Shown: positions 40,101 to 52,100 of the stretch, piece after piece
How positions within the stretch are numbered: the first letter of the stretch is position 1
Layout: every line of letters starts with the position of its first letter
Assembly (NCBI GenBank): GCA_963922205.1
Contig: CAWUHX010000116.1
Span: forward strand, 124,001-188,000
Direction of reading: 5' to 3'
Length of the DNA: 64,000 nucleotides
From: Romanomermis culicivorax
Taxonomy: Eukaryota > Nematoda > Enoplea > Mermithida > Mermithidae
Translations under genes and position numbers: made by a program
Notes under the pieces: model-generated
Seen by the model: only the letters and a program-made list of their open reading frames with translations
Told to the model about the DNA's origin: nothing
Database searches by the model: none

Positions 40101-43100
40101 TTGTAAGAACACTCCCGATGAGGTGAAACTAGAAGCATTAACCCGTTTGTCAAGGGACTTGCCGAAAGAATTGGCCGAAGAGTCAACGACATATATGGAG
40201 GCCCGAGACAAGATTTTGAATTATTGTGCTCCAGATTGTAACCTGGACATGCTCAAACGGGATTTATTAGATATTAAGCAGGAACCCGATGAGGCAGCAA
40301 CCAAATTTTTAAAAAGGGTTCGAGCACATGTGAATCTCGTTTATCAGAGTGGAACAAAAGAGTTTAAAAATAAAGTAATCATTGAAACCTTTTTCTATAG
40401 GAGTTCTTTGACTTATCAATTAGAACTGCAGAAAGACATAGCAAAATTCAAAAATTGGTATGATCTTTCGCAGGCAGTCTATGAGATAGAGTTAAAGTAC
40501 CGGAATGCGATTAGAACATTTGGGCCAAGAGAGCAGCCCATGATGATAAACACGGCACAAGCGGAAATTGCTGAGGAGCAGCAAGCCGATGTGAATGTAA
40601 TCCAAAGACCTTATGAAAGCGCCCAAAAACGCAATAGGGACTTTAGAAGACCAAACACAGAAAGGCAAACTCCAATGCAACCTTCGCAAAATCAATTGAT
40701 AGATATAGCAGATGAGGAAGTACTTGAAGTACCTCCGCAACAGGCCATAATGCCTCGGCAACAGCCTGTTGAGGAGCCAAAAAAGGACTCCCTCATGGTG
40801 GCTTTATCTAAGGAGTTTATCAAAATGGCACAATGTTATGAAGAGATTAGGAACTCGACCAAAGCTCAAGAGGAAGCCATAACTGCTTTAACTCAGAAAG
40901 TTGATAAAGCGAAAGCGAAAAGTCAACAAGAGGTTCAGCAGCGAAAATGGTGTACTTACCACGAAAATAACACTCACAACACGATTGATTGTAGAACCTT
41001 GAATTTTTATAAAGGTCTGCAAAATCGTGGAAGGGGTGGAAATAGTGGAAGAGGCTTTGGAAGAGGAAGTCCTAGAGGAAGTTTTGGAAATTTCCGTGGT
41101 AGAGGAAATTTCAGAGGTAATTTCAGAGGAAATTACCGAGAAAGTAGAGGAGGTTTTGGTAATGAAGGCGAAAGGGGAGCTTATCAAGTTTCGTTTCCTG
41201 ACGACGAGGCGGAAAATTTGCAAGAATATGCCGAGTTTCAGGAATACGTAAAGTTGAAGAAGCTCAGGGAGCAGATGAGGTTGTTACAGGCTACCACCCA
41301 GCTGATGTTACCAGGACCAAATCTAATGGACCAACAACCAGTAATCGCAAATCAGAGTTCAAATACCCTGTTGGTTCCGCAAAAGGTAGTTAGTCCGTCG
41401 CAAGCCTCCGGGCAGACAGACCAACCGCCAAGTAGTGGTGTCAATAGTGTACAGCAAGAGCCAATGATGGAGATGAAGTTGTGTGGTTTACACAATTGTG
41501 CCATGGAGAAAGAAGAAAATGTGCCAGAAATGGAATGCAGTGCCGAGTATGGTAGAAAGGCGACTGCAGAGGAACTGGATATGTTAGCAAAGTACCCTAG
41601 AACACAGCCATTTCACATTAAAGTAACTGTGTGTTCTACTACTGCAAAGGCACTGATTGACACGGGAGCTCAGTGTTCGGTGATGTCGGGTGATTTCTTG
41701 AAAAAATCACTTGGACTGGAGTATACAGCGTACCCTAAGATCCTAAAAGTCACTGTCGCCAATGGTAAAGTAGTTAGTGCACATGGTTACATTCAATTTC
41801 AAATGCAATGTGATTATGGCCATTTTCCAGTTAAAGCTATCATAATACCAGGGTCCGCAGAAGATTTGATATTGGGAACAGACTTCCTGGCCCATCCGGA
41901 AGTCAATACGGTAATAGATTTTGGAAAAGGTTCAATGACTATGATGGGTGTGAAGAAAAGTATTGATTTGTTAACATCTGATAAGAAAGCAATTCCAATA
42001 GTGGGAATGCATAATCCGATGATAGCAGAATCAGTACAAGAAAATTCTATTGAAGAAGATCAATGTTCGACAATTGAGCAGCTGGAAGATCTAGTTCCAG
42101 TAGTGGCTTGTAATAGAATTTACATTCCACATGGAACAGATCAGCTAGTGAAAGCTAAATTGTGGAATAAATCCTCGGCAAATAGAATAAATGGAATCAT
42201 CGTCGGAGGAGATGATTCAGAAACGAGATTCAGAATAGATGATACTATAGTTGATGGTTCAAAGGAGGACTTTGTACTGATGATCTCCAATAATACGGGT
42301 TCCGGTTGCCTGATAGAACCTAATCAAGTTCTTGGCTACTGTAACTCCGTATTTCGGGGAGAATCAGGTGTATCAATTTTACAGGCAGGAAATAGCGGAG
42401 AAAGTAGCCTAGAGGGCATTTTCGATGCCAAGGAATCAAAATTCGATGGAGTTGTGTTTCTGGAAGCATTGTACAAAATGACCTCTAAAGCTACAGTGTC
42501 AGAGGAACAGAAAGAGATGGCGATACGGCAACTCGTGAAATACCGAGATGTATTTAGCCTACCTCATGATCCTCTGACAACTACTCCCCATCTTACTTGT
42601 AAAATTAATACAGGTGATGCTAGCCCTGTGGCGAAACATTACTACAGAGCTGCCATTGAACATCGACCGTATATCAGACAACATGTGCAGGAAATGCTAA
42701 ACAAAGGAGTCATAGAGCCATCAAGATCGCCCTGGGCGGCGCCATTATTCCTAGTAGGGAAGAAAGATGGGTCGCTCAGGCCGGTTGTTGATTTCAGAGG
42801 CTTGAACGAGGTTACGAAGGATGATCGATATCCAATACCAAGAATGGATGATTATCTGGACTGCCTCGGGAGAGCAAAATTTTATACGACTCTTGACCTT
42901 AAGTCTGGCTATTGGCAAGTGCCAATGGAAGAAGGCAGTAAAGAAAAGACTGCTTTCCTGTGTCAAGAAGGGTTGTTTCAGTTCAAAGTAATGCCCTTTG
43001 GACTGAAAAATGCACCAGCCGAGTTCCAGAGGATGATGGAAAGAATCCTTCATCCTCATGTGTGGAAGATATGTCTAGTTTACATAGACGATATCATAGT

Positions 43101-46100
43101 GTTCTCGAATACGTTCGAGGAACACATAGAAAATTTGAAATTGGTCCTAGATGCTCTGAGACGAGCCCAGCTTACACTTAAACCGGAAAAATGCGAATTC
43201 CTACCAAAGAAGGTTCATTTTCTTGGTCACATTTTGGATTCTAAGGGAATTTCGCCCGATCCGAAAAAAGTGCAAGCTATTAAAGAGTTTGAATTCCCGG
43301 ACTCGGTCAAGCGTATGCAAAGGTTTCTCGGAATGCTCCAGTGGTGTAAGAAATTTATACCACATCTGGCAAAGCACGCGGAACCTTTGTATAAGCTGAC
43401 GGCCAAGAAAAGGAGTAAATGGCTCGTCACAGAGGATCATTACAAAGCATTTAATGCTTTGAAAGAGGCACTGGTATTGGTTCCATTCCTTAGGTACCCA
43501 GTAATGGATGGCTCAGCCCAATTCATTCTACAAACCGATGCCAGTGGAACAGCACTAGGGGCTGTTCTGTATCAAGAGTCTGGAGATGATAAGTGGGTCA
43601 TAGCATACAATAGCAGTGTGCTAAAAGAGGACGAGAAAAAGTGGTGCGCAACTGAAAGGGAGTGCCTCGCGATTATCTACGGCCTCAAAATCTATCGGCA
43701 CTATTTATTGGGGCAGAAAGTATTGATTAAGACAGATCACAGACCACTGTTATCAATGAAAGTCAATACTACAACAAATGACAAATTGAAACAGTGGTAT
43801 GCGATCATAAATCAATACAACCACAAGTTAGAATACGTGCCCGGTAGACAAAATGCTATGGCTGACTTTCTCTCTAGAAAGGATGAGCCAGAGGATGTGG
43901 TGAAATCACCACCAAAGTGGGAAAGTATGTTCAAGTCGGATGTTGTTTCCTCCGATGTCAAAGGAATAATAAAAGAACAACAAGAACAACAACAAATTTC
44001 CTTGATGGCCGAGAGGAACAACATCCCCGAAAAGAATAAATCCCACAAGGATAAAAAGGAAGAAGAGAATGCTCGAATTAGTCCTGAGGACGAAAGAGAG
44101 CATTCTAAAGGAGTAGAAGCGGTAGTAACCCGAAGCAAAGCTCGTGTTTCGGAAAAGGTGCAGAAAGAAAATCAGGAAACTGATAAATCTGCGATACCTA
44201 AGAAACAAGACAATGTGCAGTGGTTACACCCTAGAAAGGAAGAGGAGTTTGATAAACCGGGAACATCAGGAGAAAAAGAGATATCTATTGGCCTGATCCC
44301 AGATGACTTGATGAGCAAACTGCAAAAAGCAGACGAAAGCTTAAAGCCAATCTGGGATAGATTAGGTGCAAATAGCACCACGAAGTATCACACTGGGTTC
44401 TACGAAGAAAATGGTGTATTGTATAGGGAAACTGAGGCAGAAAGCGAAGACCAATTGGTCGTACCCGCAAACCTCAGGGACTCTGTACTGCATCAGCATC
44501 ATGGTGCTGTAATAATGACACACCAGGGTTTCAAAAGAACTCTGAGTGTCATGAAATTGCACTATTGGTGGCCTGGCATGGAAAAAGATGTCAGGGAATG
44601 GATAAAATACTGCGTTGTCTGTCAAATGGCAACTGCAGGAAAGCCATCCGTTCCTCCGTTGATACCCATTGTGCCACAAGGTCCATTCGACATTGTGTCT
44701 GTGGATATAGTAGGAATTTCGCCTTTGGGAGAAAGAATGCCTTATGTTATAGTTTTTCAGGACTATTTCACAAAATGGGTTGAAGCTGAGATGATCCCAG
44801 ATCAATCAGCAAATTCAGTTGTGAATGCATTCTTAGAAGCTATAATATTTAGGCATGGAACACCAACGAAACTCCTAAGTGACAATGGATCTTGTTTTAC
44901 TTCGGATTTAATGAAGTCAGTTTGTCATTTATTAGAGTGTAAGAAGATCTTCACTACTGCTTACCACCCTCAGGGTAATGGTATGGTAGAGAGGTTCAAC
45001 CAAACTCTAATAAAACAACTGAGAAAAGTAGCTATCGGCGAACCCGATAGCTGGCCAAGATATCTCAAATCAGTGGTCTTTGCCTACAATGCTACCCCAC
45101 ACGCAGTGACGAAGGCCTCGCCATTTGCGTTGTTACGGGGCCATGAGGCAAAGTTCGGGATGAATTTGTCAAAAGCCCTTAAAATAGTAATGCCCATGAA
45201 TTATGAGGCATACAAATTCATCCTAACAGACCACTTAACCAGGCTTTATGGTATTATTGCCGAAAATATCCAGAAAGCAGCGGAAGCTAGCAAAAGATAT
45301 TTCGACAAGAAAATTAAAACCTCGGTTTTTAAAGAAAATGATTGGGTACTTCTTAAAGTTGATAAGCAAAAGAAACTAGGCTTAACTTGGGAAGGACCCT
45401 TCATTATAACTGATGTTTCCAGGTTAGAGGATAATGTCATAACAATCGCACGTTATCATAATCTTTTGCTACGGCAAAAGGTTTCAGCAAGTAGGCTGAA
45501 AATTTTTCGCTACGAGACTACACGATGGCAGAACTACGTAAAAAATCGATCGAATCGTCTTACTGTACCTTCGCAATCAGCGGAGAGTAGTGCGACGCCC
45601 GGTGTAGTTTCGTAGCGGCAAAATCTGCCGATTTGCGTGTATTTATTTTGTATATTTAATAAATATTTATTCTAATCGTGTTTTGTAACGGTTAAAATCC
45701 GTTTTCATATTTTTTGAAATGTAGGATTGTGTTTTAACGAAGCGGGGGAAAAGCTTTTAAAGCGAAAGACCCGTTTTCGTACATTTTTCATTTTACACTT
45801 TCTTGGTTAACAACTCCAAATCATTCAAAACTTTCAAAAGTCGTGTCCCGCGTCTGCTCTTCATTTTCAAATATTTTTCGAAAAATTGTGAACGGAGGAA
45901 CCCTCCCGTGAGGTAATTTGCAGCCGCAAGGGAATAGACTGTAAATGTTTTATACATCTGTCTACTTTTCACAGCTGCAAATCCGGTTTTAAAAATTTTA
46001 AAAATTATTTCGGTGCAAAGAATCGGGCCCAGAAAAAATTTCGAATGGGTACGCCGAACGATTGTACTCGGACGTACAACGCGACGGACGATGAAGTCCA

Positions 46101-49100
46101 ATTTGGGGAGCCGCACCCGCGGCAGAATAATCGCTATTTTTTGGTCGACGGTAAGCAACCATTTTATATTTGTAAATAGTTAGGTAAGAGAATGAGCGGA
46201 GGTTACGCTCGTCAGGGGTGTTTTGTAAGACTGTTTCTGTGCCCTTTCTCGGACGAGCTACCAACTGGGAGTTGAGAATGTAACACAAAAAATTAGGTAG
46301 AAGGGGGTGGCAAGGGCCGAACCTAGGTGATCCGAAAAAGACTTCGGTCGAATTAGGTGATCCGATTAGGGGAGGTTTTTGTCATTCCCGCTCCCTCTGG
46401 TTTCCGCAAAGCGGCGAAGAAGGGGATTAGCAGGAGTTAGTCGCGGAGATCAAGGTTGTGATCGATTAAGCGCTGATTGAGTAGCAAAGGTGTGTTGGGT
46501 TAGAGTGAAAAACACCTAATTTCACATATTTTTGCCTATCAATTTTGGTTTCTATAAAGGGACACCCAACGGCCAGAAAGGCTAAAAATCAAGTTCCCGC
46601 TCCAAAAATTTCAAAAGTTCAAAGTTAAAACGGTGTTCTGCACAAAGGTGCTAGGGTTTCCCCAAGGAGTTAGAGGAGTAATAGTGGGTAAAATTACCCA
46701 AAGAGTGTAAAAAGGGTCACGAAAATGCACATAAGGAGTTAGTAGAGTGTGTCTGGCTAAAATTTAAATCTCTCCTGAAATTTTTAGACCACAATATCCG
46801 TCGGGCAATGCGGATAGCGGAGTTGGAAAGGTGGTTTTTTGCCACTTTTGAGTTCTGGCCGACCAACCCCATCGAGCCGATAATTGTTCCCATGGGAAGT
46901 GTGGAAAGGGTGGTAAAACACCTAGAAAGCAGCACTTTCCGAGGCATGAGCATTATCGGCTTCGATGTGGAGAAGGTGAACCGAGAGAACGCTAGAAAGC
47001 TATTTAGGTGGGGGTTCGAAAACGAAAAAGGCAACCAGTTTGCCAGATTAGTTTCGTTCGCCCATCTAAATGGCAAAACGTTCGTAATCGATTTAACGTT
47101 GCTGCAAGAGCAAGAGTGGAACATCTTGTTACACTTTTTACGCTCAGCGACGTTGTTAGTCGGTTACGCCATTTTGGAAGATATAGTTTCAATTATCAAT
47201 GTCCGTGGATGCGGAAAAAGCACTGATGGTCGCGACTTGTCTGACGCGATTAGGTGTAGTATCAAAGATGGAAATCTAGGAAGATACTACGACCTAAGCG
47301 TCACGGCAAAGCAGATCATGGGAAGCGAGATTACCAAATCCAGGAAAGCAGGTATCTGCCCTGAGACATTGAAGTTGAAAGGCCTCTTTGCCGAAATGTA
47401 TTTGGCTGACATCAGTCCTCACCAGACTGATTTCAGTCTCTTACGTAATAGACAAAGTGTTGCCAAAGAAAGAGTTCCTGAGGAGATGCTGCAGTACGCT
47501 GGTATGGATGCGTACTTTTCGTTGGCAATTTTTATGGGAGCATTTCACTATGGGTACGTGATTGAGCTTTGTGGGGGAGTTGCCAACTTTCCTCACGATA
47601 TAGTCGATCCGTCCCAGATTGAAATACTCTCATATAAATTTTATCAGTTCTACTCATATATAGTTACGGACTACAAATTACGTAACTTTGTGGGTACACC
47701 TGATATTGTGGTTAGGCAGCCTGAGGCCACCTACCACATGATGCGCCAAGAAATGTATGCAAGATGGGCCACACAAGTGCAAGAAATAGGGCCTAATTTT
47801 CGTTGCCATCGGGACATATGCAATCCTAGGAAGGGGAAAGAAAATTTGCCGTGGTGAGGCATTTATCCAAGTGCTTATCACCAGGGTAAAAAATTAAAGC
47901 CCAATTCCTATGATGAGGCAAGTGATCCCGACGACGACGAAATGATTAGGCCTGAACAGCGCTTGTCGGCCAAGGATAGGTTGTGCCTACAGTTAGTGGA
48001 GGAGATGGCGCAGGGAAAGCAGTATCAGGAACTCACTCAACCAGCATCTTTAGTTTGGTTCATTGACACAGCTAGGAAAGTTGTCAAACTACCCCAAGAT
48101 CGTCAAAAGCAAGCACTACTAGATGCCCTAAAAAATCATCTGGTTCATGTGCCTATTGATATTGATCCTGGGGTAGGCTATTTTGACAAAGATCACTGGA
48201 AGCCTCAGTTGGCGGAGTATGCTAAGGCATTTGAGGAAAAGCGGTTCTCGGAACTGCAAGCCGCTTGTGCCTTAGTCCCGCTGGCCTTCCACGTGATCTG
48301 GCCCCACAGCAGAAAGGAACTGGACTGTGTAATGGCCGAAATGTTCAGTTACAGGTTCATTACATCGTTCAGCCCAGAGCTGCAGGGCAAAATAAAAGAA
48401 ATGGCTTGGCGGTCAGACGAAAGGCTGTCCCAATATCTTATGTTGGCGAAAACTCTTCCAAACATAGAGTATGAGGTACCCCGCAAAGGTGCTGGAATAT
48501 ATGTTTGGATGAATCGATTCGGATTTATGCTGATTCGATTAAGATTGTGGAAAAATGCTGATGTGTGCGCGCCGATCCCTGGCAGCCCTGACACAATAAC
48601 TACGGACAGTAAGAGCTATAGCTCAAATCCGTATTATTATGTTAGGTTCTACCATATCGAGCTAGCACAAAGAACGCCATCATTAAGATATGGGGTAACC
48701 TGGCAAACGAAAATCGACAAGGTTGGAGACGTCTATGCGTCAAAAGCGGAAAATAGGGAGTATAGTATAGCCTTCCCTACAAAGATCTTTGACCTTAGAC
48801 CTCTGGCCTCGGATTTACCGGGAATTCTACACACATTTAGTTATAAAACGGGTGAAGGTGTTGTCACCAAATTAGCTGGCAAGATTAGTCCCATCAAGAC
48901 TGATAGTCGGAAAGATGAGGACAAACAGCAGGCTGATGTAGGTGTTGTTGAATTTCCGATACTTTCAGGTCAGGAAGTCCAAACGTCGGAAAGCAAAATC
49001 TTCAGCGATGCAGTGGGACTGCCGGCTGAAGATGAATCGCCAGACCAAGGACTTCAGGAGGAGGACGTGACTGAGCTGTCGGAAGAAGAGCAGCAGCAAG

Positions 49101-52100
49101 AGCAATCGGTTCCGGCAACGGAACTGATGCAAGCTCAAACTGCTCAGACGCAGTCCGACCTCGACAACCAACGTCGATTAGAAATCATTCTAAAGATGGA
49201 AGAGGAGGCGAAGCAAAGAATTCGGCTCCAACCCGAACAGATGGAGGAAGAATTTGCAAAGAACGCGGCGATTTACAACGAAAAACTTCGCCAAATGTCA
49301 ATTCAATTCGGACTCCAGAAGGACGATACCGCAGCGCCCGAATTGGAAACAAAAGTAGTCGTATTAGAGCCACCATCGCCGATGAAGGTAGACGACGATA
49401 TGGCCTCCGATAAGCTCGTTATTGACGAAACGAAAGCGGAAACGCCGGACTCGGAGATGACGGAAAGCAGGGAGGTAATAGCGTTTTCTGCTGATGGGGG
49501 TGTTCCAGGTTTATACTCAGCCAAAGTCGTTCAAAGTATGAGAGAAAAGGGTTGGAACGACGAGAAAATATTATTTATGGCTGAAAGGAAAAAGAAAATG
49601 AGAGTAAAGGAGAAGGAAAGGAGGAAGAAGGGTATTAAGGGAGCAAAAGTAGAAGGGAAAGAGGAAGACAGTAAGACGGCATCTTCGTCCGTCATATCGA
49701 CCTCAACTTCTACGATTACCTCCACTACTACCCCCACTTCTCAAATTACTTCTACCTCAACTGGAACACCGTCATTGGCTACATCTTCAGTGGTCACTGC
49801 AACTCAGGATAGCACATCCAAAACTAGTCAAGCTTCAGGCGCAATAGGCCTTGCGATGGGGAAACCGATGCCGAAAGGCCAGGCAAAACCCAGCAAGGAC
49901 CAAAAACCAGGAGTGGCAGCTAGTCAAGTGCAAGTGGCTGGTCCCAGCAAAATTAAGCAGGCACAGGCTGCTCAGGTAACTGAAACGCCGGAAGTGACTG
50001 CGGAAAAATTCAAGGACAGTCTCTTGGACTTCTGGGATGTCTATCAACCAAAAGCCAGAGAAGCTGGCCCAATATCATTTTTTACGAGTGCAGTGGCCAA
50101 ATATTTTGCTTTCGAGCAATTTGAGTCAGAAAGAGTTTTCTTCATGGTAAATGACGCCGTTAGGGAAATCTACCGGGACTATGAACAACAGTTCAGAGTC
50201 CAGGGAGCATTTCTCTATGATCGGACCAATTTACCTGAAGAACTCTGGGAGAGGGTCATGTATGACTTTCTCCCCAGGTGGCTCAAGTCGGAGAGAGCAC
50301 CTGATGCGTTTTCCTCGGTCAGGTATTTGGTTATGATGCTATTCCTCGTGTTGGAATGCGCCCCGCTATCCCCGATGCATATTGGAAACATTTATGCCAG
50401 GGGGATGGTGGCGGCAAATAACCGACTCTTGAGGGTGTATAATAACCACGATACCCCCTTGGAATACAAAACGGCCTTTCGATCTGTGATGCTTAGTAGC
50501 AATCACCAGGTCGGAGTGATGGGAGCCAAAAGAAGTGCCAGTTCAGACTTGCAAAGCTCTGTTAAATTCAGTAAAGCTCAAGACGGAAAAACTGGTGCTA
50601 CTTTGAAGGTTCCCGGACCTCAAGGTCAGGGTCAAGGCCAAGGAAGCCAGGAAATAGCTCCGAGTACGCAAGGAAAGGTGCAAAAGACTGGTAACCGAGG
50701 CCGAGGCCAGTTTCAGTTCCACAACCCCAACCGGGGTGGTCGTGGAGCGGTGCGTGGCAGAGGTGCCGCGCCTCAGGTGCAAGGTAGAGGAGGCCAGCAG
50801 GGCCAATGGGTATGGAGACCTTACGGAGGTCGTGGAGGAGCCCAGAGAGGGGCGCAAGGAGGCGGCGGGCCGCAACAGTAAATTAGCCGCATAAATTTTG
50901 GCCAAAAAATATTGTTTTCGCATTTATTTTTCACAAAAAACACAAAATACAAAAAAAAATACAAAACCACAAAAATACAAAAAAAATACAAAATACAAAA
51001 TACAAAAAAAAATTTTTCTTATTTGTTGCGTGCTTTAAATTTTTATTCGTTTTCGTACCTCGCATCGCCAAAACGGGCATGTACAAAAAATTTATTTTTT
51101 CACTTAATCTCATTTAAATCTCGCCTTATTTTTCTTTTTTTTTTTGCTCAAATCGATACGCCCGGGAGATTTTGATTTTTTTTGTGATATGCGTACTAAT
51201 GTATATATTTTGTAAATTATTTAGATATTTTAGAAAATGTTTTTTGGCGAGGGCAACGTTGAAAAAAAAGGCGGAGGCTTCACGGCGAAACACACAACCG
51301 GAAAGAGATAGACAGACAAATGTTCTGTCCCTGGCGTCCAGCGTAAAGCACGAAACGAAAGGTCACGGGATGGACGGCAACCGAAGACCCTCGGCCCTGG
51401 TGCAGGTCAAATTGGATTTCGGCGGTACGCCAACAAAGTCAAGCCGACGCGGAGTCGTCGATCCGTCGGCTTCCAGACCAAGAGGTAGTGCACCCGGACG
51501 GCCTTGTGGACATTCCGGTATGCCTGGTAAAAGACTTGACGTAAGAGGGTGGTCATTCGGAAAGCTTTCCGCAAGGGGGCATGAATGACCAAAAAGGTTC
51601 AGAAAACTGCTTTGACTGTATTAGGGCCTGAAAAGGTTCCAAAATTGTCATTGCGGCGTAATATGAATCTTTTTAACCTCCCGTTGGTCAGTTTCGAGGC
51701 TCGAGGGATGTCAGGGATGGACATAGTCTATCTCCAGGTTGTGAAGAAATAGCCAAAGTCGACGCGTTTTGCGCCGACGCCGATTTGCATAGACACCGCG
51801 CATAAATATGCCGGTCGTCTATGTTTTTGGTCATTCATTGATTATTGTTTGTTTTTATAAAAAGAAGAAATCGGCGGCCCGGTTGGGCATAAATTTATAT
51901 TATTTGTTATTTTATTTTTGTGGTGGAGCACGTCCGCGTTAAATACAACGACCCGCGGCCGACAGCCTTCGGATTACTCGCAGCGGAGGGAACGCAGGTT
52001 AGACCCCGGATTTCTGGAGTGCCACCCAGCGTGCAAGTCTACATTTACAACTCAGTTCTCGGCCTGACTTCTGATTTTGCCCCTGGTTTGAAGTTACTTG

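Noticed and set aside
42960..43181. Frames overlapping RT in copies A and B
   Set aside because: Alternative-frame shadows of pol, no likeness to an accessory protein.
46808..50881. ORF2 as an envelope gene
   Set aside because: It sits in the env position but has no signal peptide, membrane segment or furin-like site; exonuclease motifs and an RGG tail argue otherwise.
51172..51588. Open frame before LTR 4, also open in copy A at 16376-16726
   Set aside because: No protein likeness; overlaps the hairpin region; not kept in element C. Better explained as structured noncoding sequence.
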